Shown: piece by piece, positions 29,275-36,587 of the stretch
How positions within the stretch are numbered: position 1 is the stretch's first letter
Layout of the letters: the number at the start of each line of letters is the position of its first letter
Origin: a virus
IMG/VR virus record: IMGVR_UViG_3300037521_000317
Location: 1-44,119 of that record
Strand: one strand, 5' to 3'
Length of the DNA: 44,119 bases
The notes under the pieces: model-generated
What the model was told of the DNA's origin: nothing
The model's database searches: none
The model's input: only the letters and a program-made list of their open reading frames with translations
Program-made: the position numbers and the translations under genes

Positions 29275-30360
29275 ATGGAATATATAAAAGAAGATGAAAA
29301 GAGGGTGGTAATAGCGATATGCGGGGGATCTGGATCTGGTAAAAGTACTTGTTCTCTATCTATCAGCGAAGGACTTGTCGGGGATGAACCTGAAGATATA
29401 GTATACCTTATCGATACAGAAAACAGATCATCAATATATAGATCACAATTTAATTTTGAATGTATACCTATGAACCCACCATATAATTATAGTAATTTCA
29501 TAGGTATTATAGAATATCTTAAAAAAAAGGTAACAAGGAAATCTGTAATCATATTCGATACATTTTCGGATTTTTGGAGTGGAGACGGTGGTGTTCTTGA
29601 CCAAGTGGATAAGTGTGGAAAATCATCCATACATTCTTGGGGTAAGCCTAAGAAAGGAAATAGGAATTGTCTAGATAAATTATTATCATTAAATACACAT
29701 GTTATAATAAACCTATTCGCAAGACAGAAGATGACCATGGGGAAAGATGAAAATAATAAAATGGTCGTAACAAAAGATACTTTCTTGACGGCGGAACAAG
29801 ATCACGCCTTAACAAGGAAGTGTGACATGAGGATATGTCTCAATTTAGAATCACCAGGTACATTTACAATAGAAAAGGTTTGCGCACCTCTTATAGAGGC
29901 TGTTCTTCTTAGGGATTCTGACGAGGAGATTACTTATGAGCTTGGTGAACACATAAGAGAGCTATTAGAATCGAATTCTATAGCGGTTACACGTAGAGGT
30001 AAGAATATATTAGAACTCGCTAGAGAGGCTTGTCGTGATGGACTGGATGCATACAGGGGGCATTTTACGTCCTTAAAAGGAAGGGAACAAAGATTCATTT
30101 CAAAAACAATGAAACACCAAGAATTTATAAAGATTTCAAAACAATACGACGTTGATAGGGAAAAGAAGGAAAAAGTAGTTCTAAAGGATGGAGAGTATGT
30201 AAATTTTACTAAAGAACAATGGAAATCAATAGAACCCTTAGAAAGATCTGAAAGTTCAGTGATACCAATAGAATCATACAGGGATGACAAGGAAGCAGAC
30301 CAGTACGATGAAATGGATTACACACCAGACGTTGAAATGGAAAGGGAGGAATTAGCATGA
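29275..30360 (+). CDS. Sak4-like RecA-fold ATPase / single-strand annealing protein
   Basis: 361 aa from ATG 29275 (GGAAG upstream; TTG 29236 is an unlikely earlier start). Walker A GGSGSGKST at residues 17-25, Walker B VIIFDTF near residue 95, then LNTHVIINLFARQKM and a basic-acidic C-terminal region. This matches the AAA_24/Sak4 group of phage recombinases that anneal single strands together with SSB. Partner of the RecE-like exonuclease at 20121. The acidic tail is typical of SSB-interacting proteins but unproven here. Confidence 0.75.
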   Translation: MEYIKEDEKRVVIAICGGSGSGKSTCSLSISEGLVGDEPEDIVYLIDTENRSSIYRSQFNFECIPMNPPYNYSNFIGIIEYLKKKVTRKSVIIFDTFSDFWSGDGGVLDQVDKCGKSSIHSWGKPKKGNRNCLDKLLSLNTHVIINLFARQKMTMGKDENNKMVVTKDTFLTAEQDHALTRKCDMRICLNLESPGTFTIEKVCAPLIEAVLLRDSDEEITYELGEHIRELLESNSIAVTRRGKNILELAREACRDGLDAYRGHFTSLKGREQRFISKTMKHQEFIKISKQYDVDREKKEKVVLKDGEYVNFTKEQWKSIEPLERSESSVIPIESYRDDKEADQYDEMDYTPDVEMEREELA

Positions 30361-30656
30361 CTGAAGAAGACGAAGAATACATATATTTCTTTGAAATGAT
30401 GCGTTCATGGGGAATTGGATATGATGTTACTGAAATGATTATCAGTAAAAAATCAAATCTTATGAAGGGTATGATTGCATTTATGGAATGTTTCAATGAA
30501 GAACGTTTAGAGTACCCCGACAATTTGAAAGCTCCTATGGAAAAAGAACTAGGGATTGAATTAGAAATTAAAAATTCAAGTTTAGGTAGATTCGGTGAAT
30601 GGCGTGGTGATGGATGTCGTGGTGAAGTTTTAAATATTAAGGAGAAATCAGCATGA
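30357..30656 (+). CDS. Small acidic protein, paralogue family A
   Basis: 99 aa, third family-A copy: FEMMRSWGIGYDVTEMIISK, a Met-rich helix (MKGMIAFMECF), MEKELGIELEIK, then a Gly/Arg-rich end (GEWRGDGCRGEV). Its coding sequence holds GAACGTTTAGAG (30501-30512), identical to 12 bases of the origin iterons. ATGA overlap with the Sak4-like gene. Confidence 0.6.
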   Translation: MTEEDEEYIYFFEMMRSWGIGYDVTEMIISKKSNLMKGMIAFMECFNEERLEYPDNLKAPMEKELGIELEIKNSSLGRFGEWRGDGCRGEVLNIKEKSA

Positions 30657-30850
30657 GTATTGATAATATAATGTGGATACTTGCTATATTTGCGTTTGTA
30701 GGTGTACCAGTTATATATAAGCTTTCAGAGGTAATTACTATGCAAATAAAACGAAAATCACTAAGAATATTTTTAACGTGGATTGTGTATTCTTTTGCTA
30801 TGTTCTTCTGTTTTGCTATGTTTTCCTTGTTGACCTTGACGATTATTTGA
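30653..30850 (+). CDS. Two-helix membrane protein, 65 aa
   Basis: Two transmembrane helices: residues about 5-23 (IMWILAIFAFVGVPVIYKL) and 40-62 (IFLTWIVYSFAMFFCFAMFS), with a short basic loop (IKRKSLR). AAGGAG upstream. Unknown function. Confidence 0.55.
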   Translation: MSIDNIMWILAIFAFVGVPVIYKLSEVITMQIKRKSLRIFLTWIVYSFAMFFCFAMFSLLTLTII

Positions 30851-30866
30851 ATCAGGAGTTCTTGAA

Positions 30867-30983
30867 ATGAAATTCATTAAAGAGTTATTGAAAGAATATC
30901 CAATAGTATGGAAAATTGTTGTCTTAGTACTAGTGTTAGATTCTATAGCTATAGTATTAACTTTTATTGATTTATTAGCATAG
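30867..30983 (+). CDS. Single-pass membrane peptide, 38 aa
   Basis: Short gene with a good AGGAG 10 bases before ATG 30867. Sequence MKFIKELLKEYPIVWKIVVL, then VLVLDSIAIVLTFIDLLA: a basic amphipathic start and one membrane helix. Third small membrane protein in a row; unknown role. Confidence 0.55.
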   Translation: MKFIKELLKEYPIVWKIVVLVLVLDSIAIVLTFIDLLA

Positions 30984-30988
30984 AAATA

Positions 30989-31039
30989 CAAGGGTGGGGA
31001 CAGATTGACCCCTCCCTTGAGTCCGTGACGATTTGTCAC
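30989..31039 (+). promoter_or_regulatory. Two hairpins before the second MucR gene
   Basis: CAAGGGTGGGG (30989-30999) pairs with CCCCTCCCTTG (31009-31019), 10 of 11 bp, nine-base loop. It is followed by GTGAC-GATTT-GTCAC (31025-31039). They lie in the only sizeable gap of the operon's 3' part, 37 bases before ATG 31076. They may act as an attenuator or an operator for MucR autoregulation. Confidence 0.5.
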
Positions 31040-31075
31040 AAAGTTAAACGTAACCCTCCTGAAAGGAGAAATAGC

Positions 31076-31522
31076 ATGAATGATGAAGTGAATAAAGATA
31101 AGTTGATGCATTTAACAGTGAAGATTTTTACTTCGTATGTATCTAATAATGAGTTAGAACCAGAAAAATTTACAGATCTTTTGAAGAGTGTTTATGATAC
31201 TCTTTCAGGATTACAATCAGGAGTATCAAATATTGGATCTCTTCCCGCCGTACCAATAAATGAATCAATCAATCCAGATTACCTGATTTGTCTTGAAGAT
31301 GGTAAGAAGTTTAAGTCTCTAAAACGGCATTTGCGGACTCACTATGGCTTATCTCCAGAGGCGTACAGAGAAAAATGGGGGCTTCCCAGCGATTATCCGA
31401 TGGTTGCACCAAGCTATGCGGTCAAACGCTCTATGCTTGCCAAAAAAATGGGACTTGGGCAGAAAATGGGAAATGGTGCGAGTAATAAAGTTACGGAGGT
31501 TAGAGATGAGTCAGAAAAATAA
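31076..31522 (+). CDS. Ros/MucR-family zinc-finger regulator, C-x2-D type
   Basis: 148 aa from ATG 31076, which has GAAAGGAG upstream. The C-terminal zinc-finger domain reads LICLEDGKKFKSLKRHLRTH, so the second metal ligand is Asp rather than Cys, as in MucR itself; then AYREKWGLPSDYPMVAPSYA and SMLAKKMGLGQKMG, very close to chromosomal MucR. The more GC-rich codons in this domain (31280-31470) than in the N-terminal half suggest the domain came from a host gene. Confidence 0.88.
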   Translation: MNDEVNKDKLMHLTVKIFTSYVSNNELEPEKFTDLLKSVYDTLSGLQSGVSNIGSLPAVPINESINPDYLICLEDGKKFKSLKRHLRTHYGLSPEAYREKWGLPSDYPMVAPSYAVKRSMLAKKMGLGQKMGNGASNKVTEVRDESEK

Positions 31523-31856
31523 TGAAGAATTGATTGATTTCTTACAGAATGAATCTGAATTCTCACGATATATTATTCGTGACTTTGAGATGAGTGTTAT
31601 TGAGAGGGTATTTGATTATTTTTCATACGATTCATGGAGAGTTGTTCTTGAATTCTTACAAAATGCACATAAAATAAGCTCAGAGGAACATCCTGTATTG
31701 TACGAATTACTAAAGATGAAGATTGATAGCCATTTGTCGTTAGACAGGAAATTAGGAAAATATATCCTTTCCAAGAAAAGGATTGTAACGGAAAGTGAGG
31801 CAGAAGACTTCTGTGGTAACTATTGGTTATTCCCAGTTAAAGAAACTTCAGAATGA
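31506..31856 (+). CDS. Divergent family-B-like protein, 116 aa
   Basis: ATG 31506 follows GGAGG within the MucR gene's end. The region ELLKMKIDSHLSLDRKLGKY followed by ILSKK fits the family-B C-terminal signature (helix, hydrophobic strand, K-Y), with a further 25 residues after it. Last gene of the rightward operon; converges on the leftward gene at 31867. Confidence 0.5.
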   Translation: MSQKNNEELIDFLQNESEFSRYIIRDFEMSVIERVFDYFSYDSWRVVLEFLQNAHKISSEEHPVLYELLKMKIDSHLSLDRKLGKYILSKKRIVTESEAEDFCGNYWLFPVKETSE

Positions 31857-31866
31857 TTAATATTTA

Positions 31867-32280
31867 CTAAGAAAAAGAACAAGAGAATAATTTAGAAAAA
31901 AAGCTACGGGACTTAACTGTTTGTTCATTTTCTTTCTCTTGTTCTTTTCTGTTATGTGTGATATTTGTAAGAACATCATCATGCGGAATTATGTCATCAA
32001 TATTCGAACTGTAAGATGTAAAGACAAAGTTTGAAATACATTCTTGAGAAGGAGTCTCAGGTGTCTTATTTGTACTGGAATTAAAATGAAATATCTCCTT
32101 AAATGTCATATTTTTGTAGAAACTAAGCCGTGGCATGTATTTTTGATTAAGACCTTGTTTTTTGTTATTAAGTGATTTGGCGTAAATATTTTTTGGTATA
32201 GGGTTCGACTTTGAAACCATTAATTTAGGTCTGTCGATATTTTTTCTAGGTATTGATAACGAAAGTCTGGTCATTGTCAT
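31867..32280 (-). CDS. Hypothetical basic protein downstream of the repressor, 137 aa
   Basis: Leftward gene with a clear AAGGAG 7 bases before its ATG at 32280. Low-complexity, Lys/Asn/Ser-rich, mostly without predicted secondary structure in its first half (SIPRKNIDRPKLMVSKSNPI). The C-terminus is basic and aromatic (RSFFSKLFSCSFS). An inverted repeat (31873-31887 and 31934-31948) lies in its 3' end. Second gene of the repressor operon; may be an antirepressor partner, not shown. Confidence 0.55.
   Translation of the reverse strand: MTMTRLSLSIPRKNIDRPKLMVSKSNPIPKNIYAKSLNNKKQGLNQKYMPRLSFYKNMTFKEIFHFNSSTNKTPETPSQECISNFVFTSYSSNIDDIIPHDDVLTNITHNRKEQEKENEQTVKSRSFFSKLFSCSFS
31873..31948. repeat. 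15-bp inverted repeat at the convergent gene ends
   Basis: AAAAGAACAAGAGAA (31873-31887) and its exact complement at 31934-31948, loop 46 bases, inside the 3' end of the leftward gene. It could stop transcription from either side where the two operons converge. Confidence 0.55.
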
Positions 32281-32293
32281 ACTCCTTAAAAAG

Positions 32294-32322
32294 TCAGTTA
32301 TCCGGAATTTCCGGATAACTGA
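32294..32322. repeat. 29-bp perfect palindrome (3-base centre)
   Basis: CAGTTATCCGGA, three central bases, then TCCGGATAACTG, extended one more pair on each side. It lies between the repressor gene stop (32350) and the start of the downstream leftward gene (32280). In the leftward sense it is followed by CTTTTT, so it may be a leaky terminator, or it may be a repressor binding site. Confidence 0.75.
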
Positions 32323-32349
32323 ACCATATTACCGACATCGGGAAAATGG

Positions 32350-32688
32350 TCAAAGTCTAGTTTCTCTATTCAACAAAGCCCTGCAATATTCTCTTGTGCT
32401 TCTTAACTCTACGTTTGTCATTCTTGATATGAAGGTAAACATCTCCTTTATTTCAGGTATGAAACTTGGCTCTAATATAGTGTCATCTACAATGTAATCT
32501 ATGCTAACGCCTAAAACATCACATATTTTTTTAATGTTTCTAACGCTTGTGAAAGGCAAATCTTTAATCTCGTAATTGCATACATTCCTTTGTGTAATGT
32601 TAGACTTCCTAGATAGTTCTGATTGAGTCATGTTTCTGATAATTCTTAAGGCTCTTATTTTAGATCCTATTTTTGTATTTTTTTTCAT
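32350..32688 (-). CDS. XRE-family (cI-like) repressor
   Basis: 112 aa. Helix-turn-helix in residues about 8-62: GSKIRALRIIRNMTQSELSR, then SNITQRNVCNYE and IKKICDVLGVSIDYIVDD, which is a classical XRE domain with its final hydrophobic cap. No peptidase domain follows, so it is not a LexA/lambda-cI type cleavable repressor. It is divergent from the terminase operon, with promoters overlapping (32700-32747), suggesting it holds the virion genes off and regulates itself. Confidence 0.82.
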   Translation of the reverse strand: MKKNTKIGSKIRALRIIRNMTQSELSRKSNITQRNVCNYEIKDLPFTSVRNIKKICDVLGVSIDYIVDDTILEPSFIPEIKEMFTFISRMTNVELRSTREYCRALLNRETRL

Positions 32689-32699
32689 GTAATTAACCC

Positions 32700-32728
32700 T
32701 TTACAGTTTCATTAAATTATTGTATATT
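32700..32728 (+). promoter_or_regulatory. Rightward promoter of the virion operon
   Basis: TTTACA (32700-32705), 17-base spacer, TATATT (32723-32728). It overlaps the leftward repressor promoter. A direct repeat, 12 of 16 bases, at 32707-32722 and 32738-32753 (31 bp apart, about three helical turns), covers the promoter and is a candidate repressor operator. Confidence 0.7.
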
Positions 32729-32747
32729 GTAGCACAGGTTTAGTAAA
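32719..32747 (-). promoter_or_regulatory. Leftward promoter of the repressor
   Basis: On the complementary strand, TTTACT (32742-32747) and TACAAT (32719-32724) are separated by 17 bases. The -10 elements of the two divergent promoters overlap, so only one can be used at a time: a simple switch design. Confidence 0.65.
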
Positions 32748-32780
32748 TTATGGCTCAATTATTAACAGCGGATATTAACA

Positions 32781-33323
32781 ATGGAACAAAAAACACCAAA
32801 TAGACAGACGTCGAACAGACGCTCAGAGGCAACGGTAAGGGAATGTTTCGATGGAAAATTCAACAATGTAAATTGTAGTAAAAATGAATTAAATGACGAT
32901 CAAAAAAATGATTTGAGAGAATTCGCACCTTTTCTCAAAACACTAAGACAACAAGCTCACCTTGTTGGCGTCACAGAACACTCCTTACAAATGATCTTAG
33001 ACAAGGACGAGGAGCTAGCGAAGTATTGTAGGAGAGAGAAATCCCTAAAAATTGCCAAAATGGGTCAGGTTCTTTACCAGAAGGGCATAGATGGTGACGC
33101 AGGCTCACAAAAATTCTATCTTGAGAAAATGGGGGGATATACCGACGAATTAGAAATAATAGAAACAGAGAAGAAATTCCTCACGCTTCAAGATATGTAT
33201 CCAAATGATGTTAATAACATCAGCGATAAGCAGAGAAGCGCTGTAATTGAAGAATATGAAAAAAATAAAGAAAACGAGAAAGAACACCAAGAACAAAAGG
33301 AACAGGAAAGGAAAACGACGTAA
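32781..33323 (+). CDS. Terminase small subunit
   Basis: 180 aa upstream of TerL. The pattern TLRQQAHLVGVTEHSLQMIL (a helix-turn-helix) followed by KIAKMGQVLYQKGIDGDAGS and QKFYLEKMGGYTDELEI is typical of small terminase subunits, which recognise the phage DNA start site; the FYLEKMGGY motif is particularly common. The Lys/Glu-rich C-terminus (from residue 150) is a charged tail. Weak ribosome-binding site (GCGGA). Confidence 0.75.
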   Translation: MEQKTPNRQTSNRRSEATVRECFDGKFNNVNCSKNELNDDQKNDLREFAPFLKTLRQQAHLVGVTEHSLQMILDKDEELAKYCRREKSLKIAKMGQVLYQKGIDGDAGSQKFYLEKMGGYTDELEIIETEKKFLTLQDMYPNDVNNISDKQRSAVIEEYEKNKENEKEHQEQKEQERKTT

Positions 33324-33718
33324 TGAGTTATGCAGAAACGTACAACGAATACGAAGAGGATTTTTCAGAGTTTAATTCGCCCTACAATGCCGATGAGGTA
33401 GACTATGATAAGTGGGATATTTGCGAGATTTGTCAACTAGATTGTGTGGAGGCAATAAAATACAGAACTGATAAAGAGTCAATTGATATTGAAGAGGTTA
33501 ATTTTTTCGGAAATATTGAGCATTCAGCAGCCGTTTATGGGGCTATAGGTATACTAAGATTTTTAAAAGATAGGTATGTAATGTCATGGACAGAAGAAAA
33601 TAAAGACGGTCAAACTGCACTAGATTTATGCAGACAACAATGCGAAGAAGACACTAGGGAAGAGTGCATAGAATTTCTTATGAAAGTTTCAAAATCAGGT
33701 ACGAGAAATGTGAATTAA
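33323..33718 (+). CDS. Ankyrin-like protein between the terminase subunits, 131 aa
   Basis: The acidic N-terminal 45 residues precede two to three ankyrin-like units: ICQLDCVEAIKY, EVNFFGNIEHSAAVYGAIGI followed by LRFLKDR, and NKDGQTALDLCRQQCEED with a final helix. The N-x-x-G-x-x-x-x-x-A-x-x-G and G-x-T-A-L-x-L patterns are those of ankyrin repeats. It overlaps the TerS stop and ends directly at the TerL start. A protein-binding role is likely; whether on the phage or host side is unknown. Confidence 0.55.
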   Translation: MSYAETYNEYEEDFSEFNSPYNADEVDYDKWDICEICQLDCVEAIKYRTDKESIDIEEVNFFGNIEHSAAVYGAIGILRFLKDRYVMSWTEENKDGQTALDLCRQQCEEDTREECIEFLMKVSKSGTRNVN

Positions 33719-35062
33719 ATGCAACTTAATCCATTCTTAAGAGATTTCTGGCAGGACACACGTGCTATTAAAGTACTGTTTGGAGGAAGGGTATCAACGA
33801 AGACTCACGATTCAGTAAGAATGTTGATATATATTGCAACTATTGTTAAAACTGTCATTGTATTTGGGCGTCAATATAAGTCTAGCATTGATCAAAGTAT
33901 CTATACAGTTATAAAAAATGTTATCATGGAAGAAGATTATTCTACTATTTTCAAGATATTTAAATATAAGATTGTTTGTTTAGAAACAGGAACAGAGTTC
34001 AGGTTTGTGGGTCTAGAAAGGAACACAATAGGTCTAAAGGGTCTAGAAAATGTCGGTATATTCTTGTTAGAGGAATCAGAAGCCCTTACAAGTGAACAGT
34101 GGGATTTGATAGAGCCTTTGGCTAGGAATGAAGGCTCATTTATTATTTTGATATTCAACCCGAGATTTGCGACGGATTTTGTATATACAAAATTTGTACT
34201 AAACACTCCTGAAGATTGCATCGTACAGCATATAACTTACAAGAATAATCCTTTCCTATCAGAAAAGATGAAGAAAACAATCGAAAGGGTCAAGAAAGAG
34301 GATTTCGAGAAATATGAGCATGTCTACCTAGGTAAGCCTTTATCTTCTAGTCAGTTATCCATTATAAAGCCTGAATGGATAGAGGCAAGTGTTGAGGCGG
34401 AGAGCGTTTTGGGCGTAGAAATATGCGGTCGCACGTCTTCTGGCTTTGACATAGCCGACACAGGCGGTGACAGGTGTGTTATAGTTTGCTCTAAGGGTGG
34501 TAGTGTGAAATACCTTGAGTCATGGAAGGCTCGAGAAGATGAATTGCTTATGTCCGTTGACAGAGCATACACCATATCAAAGATGCAGGGATGCACAATT
34601 ATTGTGTATGATAGTGTGGGTCTTGGGGCATGCTGTGGTGCGGAGATAAACAGGAATAACAAGAAGCAGACGTACGTACAAGATATGATACGAGCTGTTG
34701 GATTTAACGCGGGTTCAAGGAAAATATACAGAGGTGAATCTTTAGTAGAGCATTGTAGCAATATTAAAAATAAAGATTTCTATTCTAATCTTAAAGCTCA
34801 GTCTTGGTGGAATGTTTCTGATAGGCTAAGACACACATACAATGCTATAAATGGAAAAGAAGAGCCAGACATGTCTAAAATAATATCAATCAGCAAAGAT
34901 ATTAGTTTTTTAGAAAATCTAAAAATAGAACTCTGTACGCCAGAGAGACAGTATGATGATCAGGGTAGAGTGAGAGTCGAAAGCAAAAAAGATTTAGCTT
35001 CAAGAGGCGTCCCCTCGACAGATTTAGCTGATGCGTTTATAATGTCCTTATGGAAAAGATGA
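33719..35062 (+). CDS. Terminase large subunit
   Basis: 447 aa; the ATPase-nuclease that packages DNA into proheads. ATPase: Walker A GGRVSTKT (residues 22-29), Walker B IFLLEE (114-119), and a coupling segment LIFNPRF. Nuclease (RNase H fold): Asp244 in SGFDIADTGGD, Asp298 in IIVYDSVGLG and Asp435/Asp438 in STDLADAF. The pattern is of the Terminase_3/6 group (PBSX-like). It begins one base after the preceding gene's stop, with no good ribosome-binding site, so it is probably coupled. Confidence 0.93.
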   Translation: MQLNPFLRDFWQDTRAIKVLFGGRVSTKTHDSVRMLIYIATIVKTVIVFGRQYKSSIDQSIYTVIKNVIMEEDYSTIFKIFKYKIVCLETGTEFRFVGLERNTIGLKGLENVGIFLLEESEALTSEQWDLIEPLARNEGSFIILIFNPRFATDFVYTKFVLNTPEDCIVQHITYKNNPFLSEKMKKTIERVKKEDFEKYEHVYLGKPLSSSQLSIIKPEWIEASVEAESVLGVEICGRTSSGFDIADTGGDRCVIVCSKGGSVKYLESWKAREDELLMSVDRAYTISKMQGCTIIVYDSVGLGACCGAEINRNNKKQTYVQDMIRAVGFNAGSRKIYRGESLVEHCSNIKNKDFYSNLKAQSWWNVSDRLRHTYNAINGKEEPDMSKIISISKDISFLENLKIELCTPERQYDDQGRVRVESKKDLASRGVPSTDLADAFIMSLWKR

Positions 35063-35075
35063 AAAGGTTTAAATT

Positions 35076-36587
35076 ATGAGAAAAAAGAAATGTAAACACA
35101 AAAAATCACCAGAAATTAAGAAAAACATCCAAAAGAATAAAACAATGTTCACGTTCGGGTCAGACAAGGTATTGGGTAGAGGAACAACAGATTCAAGAAA
35201 TCCAAATTCGGCTATCAGAGTGAATCCAAATTCTTTTCAAATAAAACAACCTAATACAAAATCAATTTTGTCAGATTCACACACATCAGATTCTAGTTTC
35301 TCTAATTGCCCAAGTACATTCGGAGTTTTTGGATTTAACGGACTTAACCCAGAATTATTGGCATTTTTTGCTAATCAATCATTTATTGGTTATCAAGCAT
35401 GTTCTATATTAGCACAGAATTGGTTAATGGATAAAATATGCAGGGCACCCCCTGAAGACGCATTGAAAAATGGGTATGAACTTAATTTTTCGGAAGAAGT
35501 TGATCAAAAAGTCATTGACAAGATCGACTCTGTTGACAAAATTACCGACATAAACAAGTACTTATTAAATGCAGAGTATTATAGACGCGTATACGGTTTA
35601 AGTTTGGCTCTTTTCAAGGTGGATTATAAAGATAAAAAGGCATATGAAAAACCTTTTAATATTGATAATGTTAGAGAGGGTTCTTATATAGGAATTAAGC
35701 AGGTTGACCCTAGCTACGTATCCCCTATCTTGACGTCAAGAGGTTTGACAGACCCCGCATACATAAACTACTTTGAGCCAGAATTTTGGCTCATAAATGG
35801 TGTACAATACCACAAGAGCCACTTTTATGTGTCAAGATATGCCCCAGTGACTGACATATTGAAAAGCGTTTATTTGTACGGTGGTAAGCCTCTGGTTGAG
35901 ATGGCGGCAGAGCGTGTTTACGCGTCAGAACAGAGTATGAACGAATCACCAAAGCTACTTTTCACAAAAAGGCTTAAGTTAGTTAAAACAGATATGCAGT
36001 CTCAAATAGGAAATGCTGAATTCCAAGAGAAAATGCAAATATTGTCATCATTTGCAGATAATAATGGTGTGTATGCTGTAGATAATAACGAAGATGTTCA
36101 ATTCCTAGATACAGATCTTGCAGGAATAGACGATATTGCATTCAATCAGTATCAAATGGTCGCCGCTATTGCATGGATGCCCGTAACGAGGCTTCTAGGG
36201 ACAAGTCCTAAGGGGTTTAATGCTACTGGAGAGCATGAGATAAAGCAATACTATGATTCGTTGGAGGTCATACAGCAAAAAATATACACTCCTATATTGA
36301 GAAAACACTATGATATATTACTAAGGTCTTTGGGTAAAAAGGACATAGAAACACCTGAAATCATATGGAATCCTCTAATGTCCCCATCGGAAAAAGAGCT
36401 ATCGGAGATAAGAAAATCGAATTCAGAGACAGACAGAAATAATTTTGAAATGGGCGTAATAGATTCAACAGAAATTAGGCGTAAACTATCGGAAGACGAA
36501 AATAGTGGGTACAACAACATTGAAATAGTTGACAAATCAGAACTGGAAGAGACAAAGGAAGTGGAAGCATTAGAAAATGGCGAATAA
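35076..36587 (+). CDS. Portal protein (DUF1073-type)
   Basis: 503 aa. After a Lys-rich, disordered 70-residue N-terminus, the order is typical of DUF1073 portals: FIGYQACSILAQNWLMDKIC, RVYGLSLALFKVDYK, the ILTSRG.DPAYINYFEPEFW region, HKSHFYVSRYAP, and the wing helix GTSPKGFNATGEHEIKQYYD. As the vertex channel for DNA it pairs with the terminase just upstream. AAAAGG precedes the start. Confidence 0.88.
   Translation: MRKKKCKHKKSPEIKKNIQKNKTMFTFGSDKVLGRGTTDSRNPNSAIRVNPNSFQIKQPNTKSILSDSHTSDSSFSNCPSTFGVFGFNGLNPELLAFFANQSFIGYQACSILAQNWLMDKICRAPPEDALKNGYELNFSEEVDQKVIDKIDSVDKITDINKYLLNAEYYRRVYGLSLALFKVDYKDKKAYEKPFNIDNVREGSYIGIKQVDPSYVSPILTSRGLTDPAYINYFEPEFWLINGVQYHKSHFYVSRYAPVTDILKSVYLYGGKPLVEMAAERVYASEQSMNESPKLLFTKRLKLVKTDMQSQIGNAEFQEKMQILSSFADNNGVYAVDNNEDVQFLDTDLAGIDDIAFNQYQMVAAIAWMPVTRLLGTSPKGFNATGEHEIKQYYDSLEVIQQKIYTPILRKHYDILLRSLGKKDIETPEIIWNPLMSPSEKELSEIRKSNSETDRNNFEMGVIDSTEIRRKLSEDENSGYNNIEIVDKSELEETKEVEALENGE

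Noticed and set aside
29275-30360. ParA-type partition ATPase
   Set aside because: The Walker A is GGSGSGKST without the deviant lysine of ParA, and the following motifs fit Sak4-like recombinases; no ParB or centromere repeats are visible nearby.
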